64,000 nucleotides of DNA from UBA8941 sp963780545 (GCA_963780545.1 CAWACK010000025.1:9345-73344), one strand, 5' to 3'. Positions 28,665-37,705 are shown, numbered from the stretch's first letter. The notes: generated by a model not told the origin, from the sequence alone. A program made the numbers and translations.

Positions 28665-28938
28665 CCCAATGTTAGCGGGGTACCCCGTCGACTTCACGAA
28701 CGACCCTTACGTGATTGCCATGAACAACAACATGGTCTCAATCAACTCGGCCATAGAGGTCGACCTGCAGGGTCAGGTCAACGCCGAGTCCATAGGCACG
28801 AACCAGTACACGGGGACGGGTGGGCAACTCGCCTTCTGCAGAGACGCCTATTACCGTTCACCTAAGGGTGTTCCACCGTTGGGTTGGCCCTCAAACACCT
28901 ACATTAAACCAAAAACTGGAAAACTTGTGTTCCACTGT
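28665..28938 (+). pseudogene. Internal fragment of acetyl-CoA hydrolase/4-hydroxybutyrate CoA-transferase
   Basis: The frame reads VDFTNDPYVIAMNNNMVSIN, then SAIEVDLQGQVNAESIGTNQ and YTGTGGQLAF, which is the conserved core of the C-terminal half of the family (S-x-N-S-A-x-E-V-D-L-x-G-Q-V...E-S-I-G). The several hundred residues before it and the true C-terminus are absent. After about 28850 similarity fades. The fragment is bracketed by C/G tracts at 28656-28664 and 28939-28948. Not functional. Confidence 0.8.
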
Positions 28939-28948
28939 TGCACGCGCA
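28939..28948. repeat. C/G tract, right edge of CoA-transferase fragment
   Basis: TGCACGCGCA, the same 10-mer as at 25163-25172, closing the CoA-transferase fragment. Confidence 0.65.
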
Positions 28949-28985
28949 GGTGAGGGTGAACCTACTTCTAACGGAAGTTCACATA

Positions 28986-31292
28986 TTAACTTGGCTGGTA
29001 CTGTATCTGTGAGATATATAATGTCCAAGGGGTTGTACTTGTTCCTTTAGGGAATACTCCGAAGTAGAGCGCCATAGGCGGATCCGAGATTGGGAATGGG
29101 TTCTTGCCAGGTACGCTGTTCGACCTAGTAATTGTATGCGTTCCGTCACCAACATAGTTGGTTGGATACATCATAACCCCATCTATGTAGAAGTCTATGT
29201 AGTTCTTTTGCCAGTTCCACGTCATGGTGTGCGTAAGGCTATCATCATACTTAATGGAGTTGACTAAATATATGATCTGGTTAGTAGTTTCAACGTTCTC
29301 ATAGGTGACAATATAAGTTGGATAAGAGTAGCTTGGATTAACCTCAGGGATGTCCAACTCATTATAGGCTCCACCGGATGCAGTCTTATCGAGGTAGAGG
29401 AAGAAGCTCCAAGTTACTCCCGACGTCATCGTCGTCATCCTGAACGTGACTGTGTAGGTTCCATAGCCAAATGTTGCTGCCTTCGACACAGCCTGTATAG
29501 CACTGGACGTTGGTGAACCGGCTGGAACATTAAACACCCATTCTCCGTTAGACACCGTTGGTGCATTCCAATTATACGTCCAGATCGCGGAGTTGAAGGT
29601 GCTACATGTATCAATAAATTCGAATGTGGCGTTCACAACCATGTTCCCGTTCATGGTGATCGTCGCGGGGCTAGAGCTACCTGTGAGGCCGCCGCTCCAA
29701 CCCGTGAAGACCCAGCCCGTAGCTGCGACGGGGGTCAGTTGAACGCTCGCGCCGTATGCGTAGGTTGATTGGCTTGGGCTCTTAGTTACAGAGCAGCCGG
29801 TTCCAATGATGTTCACCGTCAGCGTACATGTGTTCTGGTTGAATGTGGCCGTCACAGCCATGTTCCCAGTGATGGTGACTGATCTGGTCGAGCCGGTGCC
29901 TGAGCCGTCCCCCGACCAAGACGAAAAGGTGTATCCGGTGCTCGGAGCCTCCGTCAGGGTAACCATATCTCCGTAGTGATACGGTGGAGACGCGCTTGGG
30001 GTAACGATGCCAGCAGAGGAGGATGGGCTCACCGTCACCGTCAGCGAGTATGTGTTCTGGTTGAATGTGGCCGTCACAGCCATGTTCCCAGTGATGGTGA
30101 CTGACCTGGTGGTTCCTGTGCCGGTGCCGTCGCCGGACCACGATGAGAAGGAGTAACCTGTATTCGGGGACTCAGTTAGCACGACGACGTCGCCGTAGTG
30201 GTACGGGGCTGATATGCTGTGGGTCACGGAGCCTCCAGCCAATGGACTCACAGTCACAGTCAACGTGTACACGTTCTGGGTGAAGGTAGCTGTGACGTTC
30301 ATGTTATCAGTCACCGTCAAGTTGGATGGGTTCGCAGAGCCGGTTAAGGCTCCGCTCCAGCTGGAGAAGCTCCACCCGGTGGAGGGAGTGGCCTGAAGCT
30401 GAACGGAGTCTCCATAGTGGTAGGTCGACTGGCTGGGAGTCAGTGAAACCGAGCCGCCACCGGAGGTGTGAGTCGTGAACGTATACGTCAGCTGGGTGAA
30501 GGTAGCCGTCACAGTCGTGTTCCTGTTGATGGTTATCGTTGCGGGGTTAGCACTACCCGTGAGGGTCCCGTTCCACCCGGAGAAGCTGGAACCAGTCGTT
30601 GGGTTAGCAGTCACCATAACGGCGGTGCCTGATGCGTAGGTGCCTCCCGGTGGGTTCAGTGTGACAGATCCCCTTCCAGGGCCGACTGTCGACACTGTGA
30701 GCGTGTAGGTGAGCTGGGTTGGGGTGAAGGAGGCCAAGATGGTGTGGGTCGCCTGAACGTTGCTGAACGTGTAGCTCGCCACCGCGCCGACTGAAGACCC
30801 ATCCACAACTACGCTGGACACCGAGTAGCCGGTGCTGGGTGTGATCGTGAAGGTCTGGCTAGCACCCTGAGCCACACCCACGCTGCCGGATGGGGAGATG
30901 GAACCGCCGGAACCAGCTGAGGCGGAGATTGTGTACTGAATCTGGGTGAAGGTAGCTGTGACGGCTATGTTGCTGTTGACGGTGACTGTGATGGGGTTGC
31001 CTGACCCTAAGACGCCGCCACTCCAGCCGGTGAAGCTCCACCCCGAGGAGGGAGTCGCCATCAGCTTAACCTTCGAGCCCTGAATATATGCGGCCTGACT
31101 GGGGCTCTTGGAGACTGAGCCCTTACCCGACGTCGTCGCGGTGACGGTATACTGTGTGCGTGTGGAAAATCTTGCCATAGCCATCGAGGGAAGAGATAGA
31201 GAGCCGGAAATAATCACCCCAGCTATTAGGCTCATTACAAGTATGTTGTTAATATTTATTTTAGATCTAGTGCTCTGAACAGTAAGAGTCAT
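28986..31292 (-). CDS. Surface protein: InlB-like repeats plus GH16-like domain
   Basis: 768 residues. An N-terminal signal/anchor helix (ILVMSLIAGVIISGSLSLPS) is followed by seven tandem repeats of about 70-78 residues, each with Y-T-[VLI]-T...G-x-G-S-V, a Y-x-x-G region, F-x-x-W-S-G and V-T-A-T-F, resembling the divergent InlB B-repeat (beta-grasp) domain. The last 215 residues form a GH16/concanavalin-like domain with the catalytic pattern NELDIPE. It is probably extracellular and glycan-binding or glycan-cleaving. Ends in QYQPS like the protein at 2227, its nearest relative here. Codons are much more GC-rich than in the glycan island. Confidence 0.85.
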   Translation of the reverse strand: MTLTVQSTRSKININNILVMSLIAGVIISGSLSLPSMAMARFSTRTQYTVTATTSGKGSVSKSPSQAAYIQGSKVKLMATPSSGWSFTGWSGGVLGSGNPITVTVNSNIAVTATFTQIQYTISASAGSGGSISPSGSVGVAQGASQTFTITPSTGYSVSSVVVDGSSVGAVASYTFSNVQATHTILASFTPTQLTYTLTVSTVGPGRGSVTLNPPGGTYASGTAVMVTANPTTGSSFSGWNGTLTGSANPATITINRNTTVTATFTQLTYTFTTHTSGGGSVSLTPSQSTYHYGDSVQLQATPSTGWSFSSWSGALTGSANPSNLTVTDNMNVTATFTQNVYTLTVTVSPLAGGSVTHSISAPYHYGDVVVLTESPNTGYSFSSWSGDGTGTGTTRSVTITGNMAVTATFNQNTYSLTVTVSPSSSAGIVTPSASPPYHYGDMVTLTEAPSTGYTFSSWSGDGSGTGSTRSVTITGNMAVTATFNQNTCTLTVNIIGTGCSVTKSPSQSTYAYGASVQLTPVAATGWVFTGWSGGLTGSSSPATITMNGNMVVNATFEFIDTCSTFNSAIWTYNWNAPTVSNGEWVFNVPAGSPTSSAIQAVSKAATFGYGTYTVTFRMTTMTSGVTWSFFLYLDKTASGGAYNELDIPEVNPSYSYPTYIVTYENVETTNQIIYLVNSIKYDDSLTHTMTWNWQKNYIDFYIDGVMMYPTNYVGDGTHTITRSNSVPGKNPFPISDPPMALYFGVFPKGTSTTPWTLYISQIQYQPS

Positions 31293-31536
31293 ATCGAGTT
31301 GTAGAACATGATTTTTTTAGATGAAAATTATGGATTTTTAATACGATTATCCAAATAAATTTTACGGATTTACACTTTTTCAAATTGGGTTTCTTTACGG
31401 GAGTGCAATTGATTAATAATGTATCGCACAGCGCGTTCAAACAACTCGCATATGCCGATAAGATTGAGATGAGCGATGACTGGAGGTATAAATTAATGGA
31501 AACAGCGTTGATACAGAGTTTACACCCTCAGCGTTG
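31293..31536. other. Intergenic; possible coding fragment 31432-31536
   Basis: The left part holds the AT-rich promoter region of the surface protein. From about 31432 (CACAGCGCG) the plus strand is open and reads FKQLAYADKIEMSDDWRYK and further up to the tract at 31537, which looks like a piece of a gene I cannot identify. Confidence 0.4.
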
Positions 31537-31550
31537 CACGTGCGCGCGCG
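31537..31550. repeat. C/G tract, left edge of TnpB remnant
   Basis: CACGTGCGCGCGCG directly followed by the TnpB C-terminal fragment. Confidence 0.85.
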
Positions 31551-31601
31551 ATGCAAGCTGAGTCGATGAAGCAGGAAGCGCACCTCTTTAGAGGTGGGTA
31601 G
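31551..31601 (+). mobile_element. IS200/IS605 right-end remnant with TnpB C-terminus
   Basis: Frame reads AESMKQEAHLFRGG then TAG, the typical last residues of archaeal TnpB proteins (MKQEAPPFR-like). The stop region forms the right-end hairpin CACCTC-TTTA-GAGGTG at 31581-31596, followed by GTAGTTCAC. All of the transposon upstream of this point is missing; the break coincides with the C/G tract. Confidence 0.8.
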
Positions 31602-31694
31602 TTCACTAGTTCTTATGCTATCTAGGTATTTATCAATAATTTTATATATTCAAAAACTAAATTTATAATCAGTTTTAAATTAAAGGTGATTCAA

Positions 31695-32870
31695 GTGGAC
31701 GACTCGGATCAACTTAAAAACGAAGTAGAAGAAGTGAACTCCAAAATTTCAAGAAACGAAAAGCTCATCGACATACTTGATGAGAGATATATAAAAAATG
31801 AGATAGATAAATACACTTATGACAATCTGAAAGATAAATATAAGAAAGAAATAAACGAATTAAAAATAAAAAAGGAAAGTATGGATAAACAAAATACTTT
31901 AAATGAACAGGAAAAAATAATACATGAAATTGCAGATAAAATGGAAAACAAAAAAAAAGTCGAGTTAATTAATAAATTTTTAAAAGAAGATACAAAAGAC
32001 CTTGATGAGAATAACTATCCTCGAAAAAATATAGATTGGAATAAAGACATTATTAAAAATTCTACCAAAATAATAACGAGTAAAGACGAATTTATTAACA
32101 AATGTAAAGAAATAAAAAGTCAAAGAGATTTATGCGCAATTTATTACGATTTAAACGAATTAAAAATCTGGATAACAAAATATGGTCCAAACAACACCAT
32201 ATATTATTTAGACTATTCTCCCACGAAATCTAAACCAACCTCATCGCAGATTGATAATAAACCAAATGTGGAAACAGCCAACCAAATCCCCCCTATAACA
32301 AGTTACGCATATCCACAAACAAGTCAACCCTACGTAAAAAGCCCAGAAACTCAGCCAAAGTCCCCGGAAACAAACCAAACTTATCAAAGTGACAAGAAAA
32401 AAGCCTATGCTATAATAGCCCTATTATTCGTATTAGGCGGGTACCTCGCACCCTTATTTGTGTTATCAGTTTCAGCACTCGTAATCAACGGGTCTGGATC
32501 ATTCTACATTTGGGGGTTACAGGTTCACTCCTCGGGTATGTTTAGTCAAACTATAGATATCAACGTTAACTGGCTTCAGCTAAATCAGGTTAACATACCA
32601 GAGCTTTCCACCTTCATGAGCCAAGGAGGCAACAATCTAGTTATCGGATTTTACATCTATATTGCAGCAACAATAGCGATGGTAATAGGTCTGTCATCTA
32701 AGGCAAAAGCCCTACGCCTGATTGGTGGTGTAAGCGCCATCATCCCCCTATTGATTTTTTACTCAATGGGAATGCAGCCAACTCAAACACTCTTTGCAAG
32801 TTATAATTTGGGTCTAGGTGCTTACTCAGCAATTCTAGGGGGACTATTAGGCATTTTCGCTGGAATATAA
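31695..32870 (+). CDS. Coiled-coil membrane protein with SHOCT-like N-terminus
   Basis: 391 residues. The start is set at GTG 31695, seven nt after a strong Shine-Dalgarno AAAGGTGAT; GTG 31686 lies inside that site. The N-terminal 85 residues are a charged coiled coil with LDERYIKNEIDKYTYDNLKD, similar to SHOCT (short C-terminal oligomerisation) sequences and to the next gene. A middle region of about 100 residues and a Pro/Gln/Ser linker lead to a C-terminal membrane domain of about four helices. Function unknown; the shared N-terminus suggests it assembles with the next protein. Confidence 0.7.
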   Translation: MDDSDQLKNEVEEVNSKISRNEKLIDILDERYIKNEIDKYTYDNLKDKYKKEINELKIKKESMDKQNTLNEQEKIIHEIADKMENKKKVELINKFLKEDTKDLDENNYPRKNIDWNKDIIKNSTKIITSKDEFINKCKEIKSQRDLCAIYYDLNELKIWITKYGPNNTIYYLDYSPTKSKPTSSQIDNKPNVETANQIPPITSYAYPQTSQPYVKSPETQPKSPETNQTYQSDKKKAYAIIALLFVLGGYLAPLFVLSVSALVINGSGSFYIWGLQVHSSGMFSQTIDINVNWLQLNQVNIPELSTFMSQGGNNLVIGFYIYIAATIAMVIGLSSKAKALRLIGGVSAIIPLLIFYSMGMQPTQTLFASYNLGLGAYSAILGGLLGIFAGI

Positions 32871-32949
32871 ATAAAAAAACGTTGATGAATTATTATCAAT
32901 AATTTTAAGTATTTAATTTCCCATTAATTTTCGTTTTAAGGTGTTTGTC

Positions 32950-34512
32950 ATGACCGACAAATCAACTAGCAACAATGAATTATCTGAGGTTCAAGATGAA
33001 AAAAATAAAACTGAAAGTCTAATTGAAACTTTAAATAAACGATTCTCAAATAATGAAATTGATAAAGAAACATATCAGGAACTAAATACAAAATATTCTA
33101 CGAAACTTCAAAAACTAAAGTTACAAATCAGTGAACTAGAAAATTCAAAAATAATGCTCGAAAAAGATGAGGAATTGAAAGCTAAGGAAAACTTGAAAAA
33201 AACAGTGGAAAACGAAACAATTTTAAAAAATGAATCAAAAACCTCAGAAAAAAAATTGATAGTAACCGAGCCTAAGGAAAAAAGAAAGGTCGTCAATGAT
33301 GGACTCAAGAATGAACAAAGCCAGAGAAAAAGCAATTTACCCTTAGTTATTGCATTGACCATAATTGTAGTAGGCGCAGGCGCCTTACTGGGTTATTATT
33401 ATCTTAATAATCAACGAGTACAGACATCTCCTACACAGACGATCTCAAATTCGGGTTGGTGGGATAGTAACTGGCCTTACAGAGTTAAATTAAACATTCA
33501 GGAGAACTCTGGGACAACCTTGCATAGTTACTCCGTGGTTTTTTCAATGAATACCCAAACACTTGTCGCACAGGGCAAAATGAAACAAAGCTGCGGCGAT
33601 ATAAGAATCTACGATTCTGCCTCCCAACAACAACTCGACTATGCAATATCTAATCCCAATTCCCCAAATACTCAAATAACTTTTCAAATACCCCAACTAA
33701 ACTCCTACGCTCTCAACGACAAAATATTCCTATACTATGGAAACTCAGCTGCACCAGATGGTAATAAAAACTGGAATGACGTCTACTACACCTTCAACGA
33801 AGATTTTAACCAAAACAGCCTCAGTAAATGGACCTCAGAAACGTGGTCTGACACTCGCACCAAGAGAACTTACACCACTAATATCCACGACTCACAGTTA
33901 GACATAACATCGAGTTCAACAAGTTATTACGGCTACTACGAACAATATTCATCGACATTTCCAATAGATACCGGCGCTGAGGTCGTAATGAGAGTTAAGA
34001 CTAATCCGATAAACGACTGGTACTGCAGTTTCCAAGTATTCATAACAGATCAGAGTTCAATCTACAATGGAAATCAGCTTCCTAAAAACCCCAACTTCGG
34101 CACTATAGATTACAGCCAATTATACCAACAAGGACGTCTAGTCGGTGTAGACCTTGAGAATTTACACGGCTATACAGAAGGTGGGTATCTCGCAATTAAC
34201 AATGCGATTGCTCAACCACAAGGCATACCCTCAATCGACTTAAACATTAAACTCGCACTTGACAGAACAACCTATCATGAATACAAAATGATAACCGACA
34301 GAAACAAAGTAGACGCCTATCTAGACGGGACATACATAGGAACATACACCTCATATGTTCCTCAGTTCAGTGGCGCAGCTAGAGCATTGATAATAGTCGC
34401 ACACTCCGGTGCACCAGATTCATCTCAAACCGCATCAATCGACTATATTAGAGTAAGAAACTACACTGCAACAGCCCCATCTGTAAATATTGGTTCAGAG
34501 GAAAAGTCCTGA
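32950..34512 (+). CDS. DUF2341 surface protein with coiled-coil anchor
   Basis: 520 residues from ATG 32950, placed after the Shine-Dalgarno TTAAGGTG; a GTG at 32941 overlaps that site. Residues 1-130 are a coiled coil related to the preceding protein (RFSNNEIDKETYQELNTKY). One membrane helix (LPLVIALTIIVVGAGALLGY) follows, then an outer DUF2341 domain beginning WWDSNWPYRVKL with IFLYYGN, and a concanavalin-like C-terminal domain. Topology is cytoplasmic coiled coil with an extracellular glycan- or ligand-binding part. Likely an operon with 31695. Confidence 0.8.
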   Translation: MTDKSTSNNELSEVQDEKNKTESLIETLNKRFSNNEIDKETYQELNTKYSTKLQKLKLQISELENSKIMLEKDEELKAKENLKKTVENETILKNESKTSEKKLIVTEPKEKRKVVNDGLKNEQSQRKSNLPLVIALTIIVVGAGALLGYYYLNNQRVQTSPTQTISNSGWWDSNWPYRVKLNIQENSGTTLHSYSVVFSMNTQTLVAQGKMKQSCGDIRIYDSASQQQLDYAISNPNSPNTQITFQIPQLNSYALNDKIFLYYGNSAAPDGNKNWNDVYYTFNEDFNQNSLSKWTSETWSDTRTKRTYTTNIHDSQLDITSSSTSYYGYYEQYSSTFPIDTGAEVVMRVKTNPINDWYCSFQVFITDQSSIYNGNQLPKNPNFGTIDYSQLYQQGRLVGVDLENLHGYTEGGYLAINNAIAQPQGIPSIDLNIKLALDRTTYHEYKMITDRNKVDAYLDGTYIGTYTSYVPQFSGAARALIIVAHSGAPDSSQTASIDYIRVRNYTATAPSVNIGSEEKS

Positions 34513-34523
34513 TTCCAAATAAA

Positions 34524-34550
34524 CGCGCGCATCTAATACATTTGCGCGCA
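34524..34550. repeat. Two C/G-alternating tracts
   Basis: CGCGCGC at 34524-34530 and TGCGCGCA at 34543-34550, just after the DUF2341 gene. Confidence 0.7.
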
Positions 34551-34569
34551 CACAGAACTTGAGATACGG

Positions 34570-34595
34570 ACACGTTTCGCGCGCGCGAAATGTGT
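34570..34595. repeat. 26-bp palindrome centred on a C/G tract
   Basis: ACACgTTTCGCGC / GCGCGAAAtGTGT: 12 of 13 arm positions are complementary. It includes the 10-bp run CGCGCGCGCG and could fold as a hairpin or cruciform between the converging genes at 34512 and 34716. Confidence 0.8.
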
Positions 34596-34715
34596 AGGTT
34601 TAGGTTGCTCTATTTTTACCCTTAACATAATAGACTAGAAGCACCACAGACGCCATCATAGCAACGATTGAGTCAAGGGAGCCATTTAAAACCTCAGTTC
34701 GTGCTCTCTATCATC

Positions 34716-36407
34716 TCAGTCTTTTTTACCATCTAAGGAAGCGCCACATTTTCCACAGAATCTAGAATCAGTTGGCAGGCTAGCTCCACAATTTGGACAA
34801 ATTAACTGTTTCTCCAATATTTTCTTTGGAGGCGCAGCAACTTTTTTGGGGGTAGATACCTTGCTTCGATAATGTAGGATAGTAAAACCAAGGATAACAA
34901 CCACAATCACTAATGCAACTATCCCATAAAAAGGCCACATTCCGTTTTGTTGGTCCACTGATGAACTACTCAAGTCCGGTAAGGAGTTACTTCCCGATAC
35001 TACGATTTTGACGTCCCCCGGTAAACCGGTCATCGAAACGGTTCTTTGATTCACTGCATCCTGAATGTTATACTGGTTATCGAAGCAGAACCACAGATAG
35101 TAGGTTCCGCTCTGGTTTGGAGTAGTGAATGATACTGTCTTTGTGTCAGAGATCCCTGGAGAAGTGCCTGGTTCGCCGTTATAGAGCGGTATGGTGTAAC
35201 CGTTAGGAGGCCAGCTCGGGGTCCAGGACTCGACAAAGAATAGCTGGTCAACCTCGTTGGGGTTAGCAACCGCTGCAATCTTGTAAGTCAAGGTGAGTGA
35301 GATTGTCTGTCCGGGAGCCGCATCTATAGTCTGACTTGAAAGGGAGGTGAGTTGAGCTAAGCTCTGAGACGAATCCGCTAATTGGTAGGGGGGGTGGATA
35401 TATGGTACGGTGGGGAGTGTCAGCAAATCTGACGACTGGCCCTGCCCTGAGAATGCAGAAGAAGAGGTGCTTATCGGTCCGTATGTGTAGACTTCCTGTT
35501 GCCCACTCCTAGTATCATCCACAAACGTGATATAGGTGCCATCTGGAGACCACATCACCTCCCTTGCACTCGTTATCAAAAACTGTTTATCCGTACCATC
35601 AGTATTCATCATGTAGGCGTCACCATTCACATTATAGACTATTTTACCATTCACAGAGATATCGGAGAACTGTCCCGTTGATATCTGCTGCTCAGCCATT
35701 GTAGTTAGATTTATTCTGTATACATAGTACACGGCATCGGGATCGTTATAGTTACTCGTCCTTGAATAGTAGAGGTACTGACCGTCAGCACTCCACCTCG
35801 GTCCACTCCCATCAATTAAGTATGTTAGGCCAGACCCGTCCGAGTCGATCAAATAGATCTTCATACTGTTAATGACGGTTTGGCTCGGGTTTTCACTTAT
35901 CTCAGTGAAAGCAATCTTCGACGAGTCAGGAGACCAGGCGGCGCCCTGGTTCAGACACTGAGAATCTTCCAACTGCTTAACATCAGAGCCGTCCGCGTTC
36001 ATCGTGTATATGTGGTCGAAGAAACCCGTATCGGTCCCAAGAGTACTATAGTAACGGGAGAAAACGATTTTCGACCCATCCTTTGTATAGTCCGCTGGGC
36101 CATCGTAGACCATGCCGTTTGGAAGGAAGTGCGAGCTTAGGGTGCTGGGGTCGATGAGCTTCATCCCGGATTCATACCATGGACAGAACAGGATCTGGTA
36201 GGGGGTGCTGCGAGTCCACACGGGGTAGTACATCGGATTAGAATCACCCGTCTTGAAGGTCAGCTGCGTCAGGACAGGGGTCGGACTTGCTCTCGCCGTG
36301 ACGTTGAAAAATGCGATTTGGAATGAAGAGAAAACCAGTATGAAAACTACCAAGATACTATTTTTTCTCATTTTTGCGTTTGATGACGATTTTATTTTTA
36401 ACTTCAT
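34716..36407 (-). CDS. Secreted TolB-like beta-propeller with zinc-ribbon tail
   Basis: 563 residues. Signal peptide (SILVVFILVFSSFQIAFF), then WD40-like PD40 blades (for example DGSKIVFSR, AAWSPDSSKIAFTE, MWSPDGTYITFVDD), a beta-sandwich-like region, one membrane helix (YGIVALVIVVVILGFTIL), and a C-terminal cytoplasmic zinc ribbon with ICPNCGASLP and FCGKCGASL. The propeller is outside the cell and the ribbon inside. Divergently transcribed from the regulator at 36537, with shared operators between them. Confidence 0.85.
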   Translation of the reverse strand: MKLKIKSSSNAKMRKNSILVVFILVFSSFQIAFFNVTARASPTPVLTQLTFKTGDSNPMYYPVWTRSTPYQILFCPWYESGMKLIDPSTLSSHFLPNGMVYDGPADYTKDGSKIVFSRYYSTLGTDTGFFDHIYTMNADGSDVKQLEDSQCLNQGAAWSPDSSKIAFTEISENPSQTVINSMKIYLIDSDGSGLTYLIDGSGPRWSADGQYLYYSRTSNYNDPDAVYYVYRINLTTMAEQQISTGQFSDISVNGKIVYNVNGDAYMMNTDGTDKQFLITSAREVMWSPDGTYITFVDDTRSGQQEVYTYGPISTSSSAFSGQGQSSDLLTLPTVPYIHPPYQLADSSQSLAQLTSLSSQTIDAAPGQTISLTLTYKIAAVANPNEVDQLFFVESWTPSWPPNGYTIPLYNGEPGTSPGISDTKTVSFTTPNQSGTYYLWFCFDNQYNIQDAVNQRTVSMTGLPGDVKIVVSGSNSLPDLSSSSVDQQNGMWPFYGIVALVIVVVILGFTILHYRSKVSTPKKVAAPPKKILEKQLICPNCGASLPTDSRFCGKCGASLDGKKD

Positions 36408-36457
36408 CTCATTTTCCTCGAAATCACCTTATTCTTTAAAAATATAAAACAATTTTT

Positions 36458-36519
36458 TTACGTAATCTCGTTGTTACGTAATCAACTCCAGGAAAACTAA
36501 ATATTACGAGATTGTGTAA
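36458..36519. promoter_or_regulatory. Operator cluster between propeller and PadR-like genes
   Basis: TTACGTAATCTCG at 36458-36470, a repeat TTACGTAATC at 36474-36483, and the inverted form CGAGATTGTGTAA at 36507-36519 just before TTG 36537. TTACGTAA is itself palindromic. The position between divergent genes fits binding by the winged-helix protein encoded next to it. Confidence 0.6.
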
Positions 36520-36536
36520 CTACATAAGAGAAGGTA

Positions 36537-37226
36537 TTGTCTGACCAATTCTACCAACTTCTAAAACCATTCATATGGCCAAGATACTATGAAGAAGGGC
36601 CACCGAGATACATTGACTTCAGTTACCTAGGCAAGGAGTTCGTAGACACTGATGGACGGCTAAAGGAACCTCTAAAATCTGTAATCGATTTGATTATAAT
36701 GGGCTACAGACCAGTTACGAGCCTATCCATCTTCTCAATTTTAGTGGAAAAAGAAAATAAACCAATGTATGGTTCACAGATCGGCGCAGAGCTTGAAAAT
36801 AAGTTTCAGCTACCGAAGGGGTGGTTCACGAAGACACGTTACTACGACACCAGAATAGGAAAACTACTGAAAACACTCCAGAGGCAGAATATTCTGGAAG
36901 AAATGAAAGTAAAGAATGGAAGAATGAATAAGGAGTACAATGGGTACCGGATCACCGAAAAAATTTATCCTGCTCTCAAGGACAGAATCTTGTCTCTCCA
37001 CCGCGGTGAACGCCTTCTATTTCTAACTCCAATAGTACCAAGCGACGTTATCAGCGAAAAATCCGGTGTTAAAAAATATTGTTCAAAATGCGACTCTCTT
37101 ACCTATTCAGCATCAGCCAGATACTGTGAGCTTTGTGGGAATCCCCTAAAATTGAATTGTCCTAAATGCGGAAAAGAAATGAGCCTAGAGTACTTGTTCT
37201 GTTTGAACTGTGGAATGAAATTTTGA
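36537..37226 (+). CDS. PadR-like winged helix with double zinc ribbon
   Basis: 229 residues. A middle segment SIFSILVEKENKPMYGSQIG followed by YYDTRIGKLLKTLQRQNIL fits a PadR-type winged helix (residues about 60-130). The C-terminal 50 residues carry two zinc ribbons: YCSKCDSL...YCELCGNPL and NCPKCGKEM...FCLNCGMKF. Start TTG 36537 follows AGAGAAGG. Probably a regulator of the divergent propeller gene and of itself through the repeats at 36458-36519. Confidence 0.75.
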   Translation: MSDQFYQLLKPFIWPRYYEEGPPRYIDFSYLGKEFVDTDGRLKEPLKSVIDLIIMGYRPVTSLSIFSILVEKENKPMYGSQIGAELENKFQLPKGWFTKTRYYDTRIGKLLKTLQRQNILEEMKVKNGRMNKEYNGYRITEKIYPALKDRILSLHRGERLLFLTPIVPSDVISEKSGVKKYCSKCDSLTYSASARYCELCGNPLKLNCPKCGKEMSLEYLFCLNCGMKF

Positions 37227-37265
37227 ACATAACATAACGTGCTTGCGCCTTGTACGCATTAAGTT

Positions 37266-37274
37266 CGCGCGCGC
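37266..37274. repeat. C/G-alternating tract
   Basis: CGCGCGCGC, intergenic, 40 nt after the regulator gene. Confidence 0.8.
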
Positions 37275-37320
37275 ATGTATTTTTTATAGTACGCATCGCT
37301 TTCAATTTAATCTGATAGAG

Positions 37321-37512
37321 TTGGAAACCCCGAAGAAACTATACCGTTCAAAGAATAAATGGATCGCTGGCGTCTGTGGAGGAATCGCCGAATACTTCAA
37401 CGTCGACCCCCTCATAGTTAGGATAATCTGGCTGATCCTTACTCTGGGTTATGGTGCGGGCATTCTAGTCTACATTATTGCTTGGCTGTTGATTCCAAAA
37501 AACCCTAACTAA
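37321..37512 (+). CDS. PspC-domain membrane protein
   Basis: 63 residues from TTG 37321, chosen by alignment with the paralogue at 47428-47619 (PKKLYRSxxKWIAGVCGGIAEY). The PspC motif KWIAGVCGGIAEYF is followed by one long hydrophobic helix ending LLIPKNPN. PspC proteins act in membrane stress sensing in bacteria; the archaeal role is not known. Confidence 0.85.
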   Translation: METPKKLYRSKNKWIAGVCGGIAEYFNVDPLIVRIIWLILTLGYGAGILVYIIAWLLIPKNPN

Positions 37513-37607
37513 TCAAGGTACACATCTAGACGCTCTTCAAGTCTGGGTGCTGAATTCACCCAATCTAAAAAAGATAACCCAAATCAACTAAATTCGATTT
37601 GCATGAT

Positions 37608-37617
37608 GCGCGTGCGC
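37608..37617. repeat. C/G-alternating tract
   Basis: GCGCGTGCGC, perfectly alternating purine/pyrimidine; intergenic between the PspC gene and the secreted-protein gene. Confidence 0.65.
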
Positions 37618-37705
37618 CTGAACCAACGCGTAAAAGGTTTCAGTAAGATAGTTTCGGAAAATGTTAAATAATAATAAATATTGATCTAAAAATGGTGGAA
37701 AAGAG

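Noticed and set aside
29780..31150. Regular repeats that could suggest a CRISPR array or satellite
   Set aside because: Spacing is about 220-235 bp and the repeats translate into tandem InlB-like protein domains of one long frame.
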